A stretch of DNA of 11,764 nt from Acinetobacter sp. N54.MGS-139 (GTDB taxonomy: Bacteria > Pseudomonadota > Gammaproteobacteria > Burkholderiales > Burkholderiaceae_F). The position numbers and the translations under genes are program-made. Under the pieces are notes generated by a model. It had not been told where the DNA came from, searched no databases, and worked only from the letters and a program-made list of their open reading frames with translations. The stretch is taken from the NCBI GenBank assembly GCA_000980495.1, contig LARN01000045.1, positions 1-11,764 of the forward strand, read 5' to 3'. Below, piece after piece: positions 1 to 6,163 of this stretch. The stretch's first letter is position 1; every line of letters begins with the position of its first letter.

Positions 1-89
1 GGGCAGGAAGGCCGATAAGTAAGAAAGCCCGAGACATTCTCGAGCTTCTTGGCATTAACAACAAATTCCCGCGAAACTTGAAGGACTAA

Positions 90-1055
90 AAGTCAATACC
101 GAACTATTTCGCGGGAGTTTGGGATGCACGGCGAGTCATCGAAATCTTAGCCTCGGTTCGATTATGGAAAAATCCGGCTCAAAAGCAGTCTTGGAGCTCT
201 TCTATAAGCACTTATGCCTTTCCCGTCATTGGGGAAAAATTCATCGATGAAATCGACCGAAAAGACATCCTAAAAATACTTCGTCCCATATGGATAAACA
301 AAACGATGACCGCCTCCCGTGTAAGGGGGAGGTTAGAGAAAATTTTCGCTTATGCGATCAATGAAAATCTATTTATCGGGAACAACCCAGCTTCCTGGAA
401 AGGAAACCTCGACTTATTTCTCCCTCCCGCAAATAAATGCAATTCAACCCAGCATTTCAAATCTCTTTCCTTTACGGAATTAAAAGCCATCATTCCCAAA
501 CTACAACAAGAGAGTTCTATCGGGGCAAAAGCCCTGCTGTTCGGCGTTCTTACTGCAACCCGCACTGTTGAATTTACTCAAGCCCATTGGAGAGAGATAA
601 GCTGGAAAGAGAAAGTTTGGCTTTGCCCTCCATCGCGTCGAAAAGACGGCAAAGAATTTCCGTTCAGAGTTCCGCTATCTCAGCAAGTCATCTCATTATT
701 AAAGGAAATTAGAAAAGAATCGAAGGGAGAATTCATATTTTCTGTAGACGGAAAGACGCCGATACGTCGGGAAACGCCAAGGAAATTTTTGAGGACTGCA
801 TTAAATCAGGCGTGCACCATGCACGGAATGCGTTCGACCTTCAGAGATTGGTGCGCTGAAAACGATATTGACAATGAAGCAGCCGAGAAATCGCTCATGC
901 ACACCACCGGAACGCAAACAACTTTAGCTTACCAACGAAGTGATCTTTTGGATAGAAGACGAGTCGTGATGCAGCTCTGGGCAGATGCACTTTTTGACGA
1001 CGAAAAAACAAAATACATAAAGCTGATTTGTTGTAAAACAACAACTTTTCATTGA
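90..1055 (+). pseudogene. P4-type tyrosine integrase, 5'-truncated remnant
   Basis: Phage or island integrase that would catalyse site-specific recombination. An open frame runs from just after a stop at 87-89 to 1055, but the first ATG is at 306 and no GTG or TTG start lies in frame before it. Coding similarity to P4-type integrases starts around 159: a stretch beginning RLWKNP, then TYAFPVIG, then TASRVRGRLE, which is the core-binding domain. The catalytic domain keeps its expected residues, numbered from the ATG at 306: R86 (TATRTVE), K113 (RRKDGK), H173 and R176 (HGMR), H199 (LMH) and Y209 (AYQRSD). The N-terminal arm-binding domain is absent, and nothing like it is seen in the other plus-strand frames of 1-160. 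The short open frame at 3-89 is in the same phase but does not resemble an integrase. I read this as a decayed remnant of an integrated element. A short protein from the ATG at 306 is possible but would lack most of the core-binding domain. Confidence 0.8.
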
Positions 1056-1116
1056 TTAAATATATTGTTTTTCATTAAAAACCGTTGTTTTTGCGTAAAT
1101 ACAACAGATTTTGTTG
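1028..1116. repeat. Cluster of TTGTT/AACAA inverted words
   Basis: An AT-rich zone at the integrase end and before the first porin. It holds a perfect inverted repeat, TTGTTGT (1028-1034) and ACAACAA (1038-1044), with a 3-base spacer. Further TTGTT/ACAAC words occur at about 1069-1075, 1084-1090, 1101-1106 and 1111-1116. It could be an operator region for the first porin or leftover end sequence of the lost element. No direct repeat typical of an attachment site was found. Confidence 0.4.
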
Positions 1117-1139
1117 CTTGCATGACTCGTTTTTATCAG
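1111..1139 (+). promoter_or_regulatory. Candidate sigma-70 promoter for the first porin
   Basis: TTGTTG (1111-1116), a 17-base spacer, then TATCAG (1134-1139). Matches to consensus are modest (3/6 and 4/6). It is the best pair I find between the integrase remnant and the conserved porin leader and would give a 5' UTR of about 70 bases. The same region is full of TTGTT words, so a chance match is quite possible. Confidence 0.3.
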
Positions 1140-1160
1140 AATGACGGTGCAGATAAATTC

Positions 1161-1216
1161 TTGCTAGGAATTTGAACTTTCTGCAAGTTAACAACTTCAA
1201 TTGGAGTACTACTCAA
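1161..1216 (+). promoter_or_regulatory. Conserved porin leader, copy 1
   Basis: This 56-base leader begins TTGCTAGGAATTTGAAC and ends with the Shine-Dalgarno TTGGAG (1201-1206), 10 bases before the ATG at 1217. It recurs before four of the five porins. It contains AACTT (1175-1179), AAGTT (1185-1189) and AACTT (1193-1197), so the middle segment could pair with either neighbour, though the stems are only 5 bp. An upstream TTG at 1172 would extend the protein by 15 residues (starting MNFLQV). The spacing of the Shine-Dalgarno and the signal peptide beginning at MKK show the true start is 1217. Confidence 0.75.
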
Positions 1217-1287
1217 ATGAAAAAAACACTTATCGCTGCTGCTGTAATGGCCACATCCGGCATTGCATTTGCTGCTTCTAACGTTAC
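1161..1287 (+). repeat. 127-bp exact direct repeat, copy A (leader plus signal peptide)
   Basis: Bases 1161-1287 are identical to 2451-2577, 1290 bp away. The identity covers the whole leader, the signal-peptide codons and the first mature residues, and then stops abruptly. Beyond it the two genes differ at many positions. Confidence 0.9.
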
Positions 1288-2383
1288 CCTTTACGGTGTT
1301 ATCGACGCTGGTGCCGTAGTTTCTAGAGTTAAACACAACACAACTAAAGTTCAAATGAAGAGCGGTTTCGACTCTGGCTCTCGTTGGGGTATTAAGGGTG
1401 TTGAAGACCTTGGTAATGGATATGCTGTAGGCTTCCAGCTGGAACAAGGTTTTGATAGCGATACAGGGGCAGATACCGCTTCTAACTCTGCAGGAAAGAG
1501 CTTTGGACGTGAAACACGTCTTTATGTAGACGGTGGCTTCGGTCAGGTAGGTGTTGGCCGCTTCGGCTCCCTTGCTAGTGGCGCTGGCTCCTATAATATT
1601 CTTACTGGCTGGGCTTTTGGCACATCCTACGAAGATCAGGGAAGCTGGACAAGTTTTGGTAAGAGCAACAGCCGTGTGAATAATGCAATTGCGTACGTAT
1701 CCCCTTCTTTTGGCGGTTTCACCGTTCATGCTATGTACTCTAACGGTACTGAGGACGATGCGAACAAATGGTCTGACAATAGACATTATTACGGCTTAGG
1801 TCTGAAATATGCTGACAAAGCAGCTACTGCAGCTTTAATCTTCGAAGCTCTTGACGGGAAAGGCACTGGAGGCGAAAAGAAACTCGGCACAGGACTCAAT
1901 ACTTACTTAAAGACTCTTGGGCTTGACTTAATTAAAGGCGATGACCTTACAACTATGGACAAGCGAACAGCCGAATTTAAAGATCGCAAGACGGCTTACA
2001 GTGTGACCGCAGGTGGTACGTACAATTTCGGAGTTGTTACGGCTATGGGCATTTATCAGTATGCCTGGGAATCTGAAATGTATTCTCAGCATGCTTTTGG
2101 TCTGAGCGCATCTGCTCCTTTAGCAGGTGGTACGGCTAAACTGGGTGCCCGTTATTTATTGGGTAAACTCGATGGCGATGCCAAAAATGTCGCTAAGGCC
2201 CTTGACGCTGACACGAAATACAGAGCATGGAATATCGATGCTGGTTACACATATCCATTGAGCAAACGTACCTACTTCTACAGTTTTGCCGGGTACTCTG
2301 ATGGAGCTAAGCTCTACAAAGATGTCGAAAACGGTAAATTCAACGGCTGGTCTGTTGGCACAGGCTTAGTCCACAAATTCTAA
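1217..2383 (+). CDS. Outer-membrane porin, Gram-negative porin family (paralogue 1)
   Basis: General porin of the Neisseria/Burkholderia type, expected to form a 16-stranded trimeric beta-barrel for passive diffusion of small hydrophilic solutes across the outer membrane. It has 388 residues. The signal peptide is residues 1-19, with cleavage after AFA and before ASNVTLYG, the first strand. Family landmarks are GSRWGIKGVEDLGNGY (54-69), the constriction-loop region GSLASGAGSYNILTGWAFG (117-135) and NKWSDNRHYYGLG (183-195). The C terminus ends GLVHKF, with the terminal Phe expected by the barrel-assembly machinery. Compared with paralogue 2 it carries a longer stretch at 213-257, just after the IFEA strand, likely a surface loop. 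The start at 1217 is chosen because TTGGAG lies 10 bases upstream and the signal peptide begins there. It ends in its own terminator. Substrate specificity cannot be read from the sequence. Confidence 0.93.
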   Translation: MKKTLIAAAVMATSGIAFAASNVTLYGVIDAGAVVSRVKHNTTKVQMKSGFDSGSRWGIKGVEDLGNGYAVGFQLEQGFDSDTGADTASNSAGKSFGRETRLYVDGGFGQVGVGRFGSLASGAGSYNILTGWAFGTSYEDQGSWTSFGKSNSRVNNAIAYVSPSFGGFTVHAMYSNGTEDDANKWSDNRHYYGLGLKYADKAATAALIFEALDGKGTGGEKKLGTGLNTYLKTLGLDLIKGDDLTTMDKRTAEFKDRKTAYSVTAGGTYNFGVVTAMGIYQYAWESEMYSQHAFGLSASAPLAGGTAKLGARYLLGKLDGDAKNVAKALDADTKYRAWNIDAGYTYPLSKRTYFYSFAGYSDGAKLYKDVENGKFNGWSVGTGLVHKF

Positions 2384-2411
2384 TCAATTAGGTAGATTAG
2401 TTTGAGTTTCG

Positions 2412-2433
2412 GCCTCCTTCGGGAGGCTTTTTT
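2412..2433 (+). terminator. Rho-independent terminator after porin paralogue 1
   Basis: Stem GCCTCC (2412-2417) and GGAGGC (2422-2427) around a TTCG tetraloop, followed by six T residues (2428-2433). It is nearly identical to the terminators after the other two plus-strand porins. Confidence 0.9.
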
Positions 2434-2450
2434 CATTTGAACTTCGATTG

Positions 2451-2506
2451 TTGCTAGGAATTTGAACTTTCTGCAAGTTAACAACTTCAATTGGAGTACT
2501 ACTCAA
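2451..2506 (+). promoter_or_regulatory. Conserved porin leader, copy 2
   Basis: Identical to the leader at 1161-1216, including the Shine-Dalgarno 10 bases before the ATG at 2507. Only 17 bases separate it from the upstream terminator's T-run, and I see no convincing sigma-70 promoter there. Either the promoter overlaps the leader in a form I do not recognise, or this gene depends on readthrough. Confidence 0.7.
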
Positions 2507-2577
2507 ATGAAAAAAACACTTATCGCTGCTGCTGTAATGGCCACATCCGGCATTGCATTTGCTGCTTCTAACGTTAC
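2451..2577 (+). repeat. 127-bp exact direct repeat, copy B
   Basis: Second copy of the identical block at 1161-1287. Together they flank one complete porin unit of 1290 bp (leader, gene, terminator), a layout open to tandem loss or amplification by homologous recombination. Confidence 0.9.
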
Positions 2578-3586
2578 GCTTTACGGCGTAATGGACGGCG
2601 GTGTTCTCGTTTCTAAAGCTAAGAAAGCTGACACAACGGTTCAGGCTAAGAGCGGATTTAACTCTGGTTCCCGTTGGGGTCTTAAGGGTGTTGAAGAGCT
2701 TGGCAATGGCTATACAGTTGGTTTCCAGCTCGAACAAGGCTTCAACTTAGACGACGGTATGACAGCTAATGGTTGGTCCACAGAGGACGGTGAAGAGGGA
2801 ACTTTCAATCGTGAGTCCCGTCTTTACGTAGCTGGCTCTTTTGGTAGCCTGAGCTTTGGTAGATTCGGAAGCCTTGCTTCTGGAGCTGGTTCTCAGACAA
2901 TTCTTACTGGATGGCAATTCGGAACCTCTTATGAAGAAACAGGATCTTGGACAAAATATGCTAAAGGCAATGGTCGTATCAATAACGCTATTTCTTATGT
3001 ATCTCCGTCGTTCGCTGGCATGACGGTTCATGTCATGTACTCCAACGGTACCCAGGAAGATGACAGCAAATGGTCTGAGAACCATCATTATTATGGCTTA
3101 GGTGTTAAAGGCGCGTACGGTGCCTTTACTGGAAGTATGATTTTTGAAGCCACGGACGCTAAGGGCGAAGACGTTGTCAAAGCTAAAGACTATGAACACG
3201 ACGCTTATAGCATCACCGCTGGCGGAAACTACAATTTTGGCGTAGCAACCCTTTCCGGCATTTATCAGTATGCTTGGTCCGATGACGTTTACAAACAGCA
3301 CGCCTTCGGTATCAGTGGTGCCATTCCAGCTTTCGGCGGTACAGCCAAACTTGGCGGCAAGATGATCTTTGGCAAGGACGAGTCTAAAGCTGCCGGCGAA
3401 GAAGATAAATACCGCGGCTGGAGCTTGAACGCTGCTTACCAATACCCGCTCAGCAAACGCACCTTTGCTTATGGCTATGCTGGTTACACACACGGCAGCA
3501 AACTCTGGAAGACCTCTAAGGAAGCGGATGCAAACCTGGTCCATAATGGATATGCTGTTGGTCTCGGTCTAGTTCATAACTTCTAA
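2507..3586 (+). CDS. Outer-membrane porin, Gram-negative porin family (paralogue 2)
   Basis: Trimeric diffusion porin of the outer membrane, 359 residues, the closest relative of paralogue 1 in this window. The signal peptide (1-19) matches that of paralogue 1 base for base. Landmarks are GSRWGLKGVEELGNGY (54-69), GSLASGAGSQTILTGWQFG (121-139), SKWSENHHYYGLG (187-199) and the C terminus GLVHNF with terminal Phe. The first long loop (about 82-98) is acidic and Gly/Trp-containing (DDGMTANGWSTEDGEEG), longer than in the other copies. The loop after the IFEA strand is short (about 217-231). The start at 2507 is chosen over the upstream TTG at 2462 by Shine-Dalgarno spacing and signal-peptide position. 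It sits in tandem between paralogues 1 and 3, each unit with its own leader and terminator. Confidence 0.93.
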   Translation: MKKTLIAAAVMATSGIAFAASNVTLYGVMDGGVLVSKAKKADTTVQAKSGFNSGSRWGLKGVEELGNGYTVGFQLEQGFNLDDGMTANGWSTEDGEEGTFNRESRLYVAGSFGSLSFGRFGSLASGAGSQTILTGWQFGTSYEETGSWTKYAKGNGRINNAISYVSPSFAGMTVHVMYSNGTQEDDSKWSENHHYYGLGVKGAYGAFTGSMIFEATDAKGEDVVKAKDYEHDAYSITAGGNYNFGVATLSGIYQYAWSDDVYKQHAFGISGAIPAFGGTAKLGGKMIFGKDESKAAGEEDKYRGWSLNAAYQYPLSKRTFAYGYAGYTHGSKLWKTSKEADANLVHNGYAVGLGLVHNF

Positions 3587-3609
3587 TAGTTAATTTCCAG
3601 TTTTTATTT

Positions 3610-3630
3610 GGCCTCCCTCGGGAGGCCTTT
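3610..3630 (+). terminator. Terminator after porin paralogue 2, weakened form
   Basis: Stem GGCCTCC (3610-3616) and GGAGGCC (3621-3627), but the loop is CTCG rather than TTCG and the T-tract is only TTT before GTC. It is probably leakier than its neighbours and could let transcription run on into paralogue 3. Confidence 0.75.
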
Positions 3631-3649
3631 GTCATTTGAGCTTCAATTG

Positions 3650-3706
3650 TTGCTAGGAATTTGAACTTTCTGCAAGTTTTACAACTTCAATTGGAGTACT
3701 ACTCAA
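3650..3706 (+). promoter_or_regulatory. Conserved porin leader, copy 3
   Basis: Differs from copies 1 and 2 in one place: AAGTT-AAC-AACTT becomes AAGTT-TTAC-AACTT. The change alters the spacer between the two complementary words but keeps the words themselves. The 57-base leader ends with the same TTGGAG Shine-Dalgarno before the ATG at 3707. Identity with copies 1 and 2 continues for about 20 bases into the coding region. Confidence 0.7.
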
Positions 3707-4909
3707 ATGAAAAAAACACTTATCGCCATGGGCGTTCTTGGCGCATTCTCCTCTCTGGCTTTTGCGGCTTCTAACGTCACTCTCTACGGTATCATTGAAG
3801 AAGGTGTGATCGTCCAGAAAGCTAAACACGGCGACAACAAAGTCGAACTGAACTCCGGTTTCGGCCAGGGCTCCCGCTGGGGCATCAAGGGTGTTGAAGA
3901 TCTCGGTAACGGTTACAGCGCCGGTTTCGTTCTTGAACAGGGTTTCAACGCTGACAACGGCAATGAAGCTACATCCGGAAAAGCTTTCAACCGTGAATCT
4001 TTCCTGTATGTTAAAGGCGGCTTCGGCTCCTTCGGTTTCGGCCGTACAGGCGCTCTTTCCTTCGCTCAGACTCAGGCTATTCTGACTGGTTGGGCCTTCG
4101 GCACTTCCTACGGTGCTTCTTCCTGGCAGAGTGCAATTGCCAATAACTTCAGCCGTATGGACAATGTCCTGTCTTATGCCACCCCCTCTTTCAATGGCTT
4201 CACCGGTCATGTGATGTACTCCAACGGCCTGACAAGCGATTCTGAAAAATGGTCTGACAACAACCACTACTATGGTATTGGTATTAAGTACCAGGCTAAC
4301 GCAATCAAGTCCAGCTTGATTTTTGAAGCAGCTGATAACAAAGGTACTGCTACAGATGCTAAGACTGCTGGCGATATCATGACTCAACAAGAATATGCAC
4401 TGGCCGTCGCGGGTGTCGCTGCCGAAGACTACAAGGCATGGGCTAAAGTCGACGCTAACAAAGAGGCTTATAAGACATGGGCAAAAACAGAATTGGCCGC
4501 TGGAGAAGCTGCCAAGAAACCTATTTATGTAATTAACTACGGTTTGGAATATAACCTTGGCTCTTGGACTCCGATGTTTGCTTATCAGTTCGCACACCAG
4601 AACAATGGACGTAGAACTCATATGTTCGGCCTGTCTGCCTCTGCTCAAGTTGCTGGTGGTAAGGCCATGTTAGGTGCTCGTTACGTCTTTGGTAAAGACT
4701 ATGCGAAGAAAGTTGGTGCTAATGAAGTTGCGGTTGATGGCGACGTTCGTGCCTGGACAGTCGGTGCTGCTTACGAATACCCGCTCTCCAAGAGAACAGC
4801 TGTTAAGGCTTATGCCGGCTACGCTGACTCCGGTAAAGAATGGAAGGAAGTCGAAGACGTTGCTTACAACGGCTACCAGGTTTACCTTGGCCTTCGCCAC
4901 GCTTTCTAA
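3707..4909 (+). CDS. Outer-membrane porin, Gram-negative porin family (paralogue 3, long-loop form)
   Basis: Outer-membrane diffusion porin, 400 residues, the longest of the five. The signal peptide is 1-20 (MKKTLIAMGVLGAFSSLAFA), then ASNVTLYG. It is most like the minus-strand paralogue at 6164-7195: both share IEEGV..KAKHGD, LEQGFNAD.GNE, YVINYGLEYNLG (274-285), THMFGLSA and a C terminus NGYQVY.GLRH.F. Relative to that paralogue it carries about 40 extra residues near 215-270, after the IFEAADNKG strand. This insert is Ala/Lys/Glu-rich, looks helical and contains a short internal repeat: YKAWAK (242-247) and YKTWAK (255-260). By the family's topology it should be surface-exposed. The terminal Phe is present. 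The start is fixed by TTGGAG 10 bases upstream. It has a strong terminator downstream. Confidence 0.93.
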   Translation: MKKTLIAMGVLGAFSSLAFAASNVTLYGIIEEGVIVQKAKHGDNKVELNSGFGQGSRWGIKGVEDLGNGYSAGFVLEQGFNADNGNEATSGKAFNRESFLYVKGGFGSFGFGRTGALSFAQTQAILTGWAFGTSYGASSWQSAIANNFSRMDNVLSYATPSFNGFTGHVMYSNGLTSDSEKWSDNNHYYGIGIKYQANAIKSSLIFEAADNKGTATDAKTAGDIMTQQEYALAVAGVAAEDYKAWAKVDANKEAYKTWAKTELAAGEAAKKPIYVINYGLEYNLGSWTPMFAYQFAHQNNGRRTHMFGLSASAQVAGGKAMLGARYVFGKDYAKKVGANEVAVDGDVRAWTVGAAYEYPLSKRTAVKAYAGYADSGKEWKEVEDVAYNGYQVYLGLRHAF

Positions 4910-4935
4910 TCTGACCTGATCTCTGATTAGTCATC

Positions 4936-4958
4936 GGCCTCCTTCGGGAGGCCTTTTT
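4936..4958 (+). terminator. Rho-independent terminator after porin paralogue 3
   Basis: Stem GGCCTCC (4936-4942) and GGAGGCC (4947-4953) closed by a TTCG tetraloop, then TTTTT (4954-4958). It lies in the gap between the converging porins. Confidence 0.92.
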
Positions 4959-4981
4959 ATCTTCGCAGCAGTCGGGTATCG

Positions 4982-5015
4982 AAAAAGCGCGAAAGACATG
5001 GATTTTCTTTCGCGC
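4982..5015 (-). terminator. Rho-independent terminator after porin paralogue 4
   Basis: Arms CTTTCGCGC (5007-5015) and GCGCGAAAG (4987-4995) with an 11-base loop. Read on the minus strand the stem is followed by five T residues (4982-4986). Its sequence is unrelated to the TTCG-loop terminators of the plus-strand porins. Confidence 0.88.
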
Positions 5016-5038
5016 CAATAGCTCTGACAATGAATAAC

Positions 5039-6088
5039 TTAGAACTTATGGAGAAGACCTAAGCCTACCTGCCAACCGTTGTAATTTACATCAGCTTCGT
5101 TTTTCCAGCCTTTAGCTCCATCGGCATAACCTGCGTATGTCCAAAGGTTGGTGCGTTTGCTGAATGGATATTCATAACCTGCTCCAACAGTCCAAACACT
5201 TGCCTTCTTTTCGGAGAGGGCTGCAAGATCGACATAATGGCTGTCGTATTTGCGAAGAAGGTACTTGGCGCCCAATTTAGCTGAACCACCAGCCAGAGGG
5301 GCTGTTACAGAAAGGCCGAATGCATGCTGATGGTAATAGTCTTCTTGTGTGGCGTACTGGTAAATCACTCCGGGTTTGACTCCGTTGAAGTTGTATGTGC
5401 CTCCGGCCGTAATGTGATAAAGAGCCTTCTGCTTTTCTTCCAGTAGTGCTACGCCTTTGTTATCTTTAGCTTCAAAAATAATGCTGGCATCAATGTTATG
5501 AGCTGTATATTTTGCACCAACACCGTAGTAGTGAGCATTGTCAGACCATTTGTTGTCATCTGCTGCTGTACCGTTAGAGTAAGTGGCGTGCAGAGTTAGA
5601 CCAGAGAAGGAGGGAGTGACATAATTGACCGCGTTGTTTAAACGACCAAAGTGAACGTTACCGACGCTCCAAGCGCTGGCACCCCATGAAGTGCCGAATG
5701 CCCATCCACGGAGGATGGCAGTTGACTGAGCAAAGCCAAGGGCCCCCATTCTACCAAAAGCGACTTGGCCGAAAGGGCCGGTTATTCTCATTAAAGACTC
5801 ACGACTGAAGGCAAGACCAGAAGTATGTTCAGCTCCGGAGTCAGCCAAAAAACCCTGTTCTAATGTGAAACCTACGCTGTAACCGTTACCAAGGTCTTCA
5901 ACACCTTTGATACCCCAACGCGACATTCCCACGAAGCCAGATTTAAGAGTTGCCGTGGTAGAGGAGTGTTTGGCCTTCCCAACGACCAAGCCTTCGTCCA
6001 ATTGACCATAAAGTGTAACGTTAGAGGCCGCAAAGGATAAGGAAGCAAAGCTTGAAAGTAATGCTACTACTAAAATTTTTGTTCTCAT
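5039..6088 (-). CDS. Outer-membrane porin, Gram-negative porin family (paralogue 4, mosaic)
   Basis: Outer-membrane diffusion porin, 349 residues. The signal peptide is 1-20 (ending SFASLSFA), then ASNVTLYG. The terminal GLLHKF carries the assembly Phe. The N-terminal part (to about 212) resembles paralogues 3 and 5: KAKH, LEQGF.ADSG, SGLAFSRES, GALGFAQ and FEAKDNKG. From about 223 it resembles paralogues 1 and 2: ITAGGTYNF (226-234), YQYA, QHAFGLS.TAPLAGG.AKLGA (254-274) and a C terminus with FNGW/YNGW. The switch falls in the same loop that varies in length in paralogues 1 and 3. Its upstream region lacks the conserved leader. AGGAG (6094-6098) lies 5 bases before the ATG, and the terminator hairpin of paralogue 5 sits about 24 bases upstream of the ATG. 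Confidence 0.93.
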   Translation of the reverse strand: MRTKILVVALLSSFASLSFAASNVTLYGQLDEGLVVGKAKHSSTTATLKSGFVGMSRWGIKGVEDLGNGYSVGFTLEQGFLADSGAEHTSGLAFSRESLMRITGPFGQVAFGRMGALGFAQSTAILRGWAFGTSWGASAWSVGNVHFGRLNNAVNYVTPSFSGLTLHATYSNGTAADDNKWSDNAHYYGVGAKYTAHNIDASIIFEAKDNKGVALLEEKQKALYHITAGGTYNFNGVKPGVIYQYATQEDYYHQHAFGLSVTAPLAGGSAKLGAKYLLRKYDSHYVDLAALSEKKASVWTVGAGYEYPFSKRTNLWTYAGYADGAKGWKNEADVNYNGWQVGLGLLHKF

Positions 6089-6107
6089 GATTTCTCCTAA
6101 CAGATTT

Positions 6108-6140
6108 GAAAAACCCCTCTACAAAGATGTTAGAGGGGTT
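6108..6140 (-). terminator. Hairpin after porin paralogue 5, inside the leader of paralogue 4
   Basis: Perfect 10-bp stem, AACCCCTCTA (6131-6140 on the minus strand) and TAGAGGGGTT (6112-6121), with a 9-base loop and a run of five T residues. It is a strong intrinsic terminator for paralogue 5. Only about 20 bases separate it from the start of paralogue 4, leaving no clear room for a separate promoter, so it may set how much transcription reaches paralogue 4. Confidence 0.88.
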
Positions 6141-6163
6141 CTTGCTAAGCTACACTTAGACTC

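Noticed and set aside
3..89. Short open frame at the left edge ending NKFPRNLKD before TAA at 87-89
   Set aside because: It is 28 codons, cut by the window edge, and not similar to an integrase N terminus. Too little remains to call it a gene.
1172..1216. TTG starts 45 bases upstream of the porin ATGs, adding MNFLQV...
   Set aside because: The extension would precede a complete signal peptide and no Shine-Dalgarno fits. The TTGGAG motif is correctly spaced for the downstream ATG in all four copies.
1136..1786. Minus-strand open frame (216 codons) opposite porin paralogue 1
   Set aside because: Antisense shadow. Its C-terminal part recurs opposite the other porin leaders only because the leader itself is repeated.
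3653..4648. Long minus-strand open frame (331 codons) opposite porin paralogue 3
   Set aside because: It is an antisense shadow of a clear porin gene, reads through the leader and has no recognisable protein features; the codon bias of the porin explains the lack of stops.
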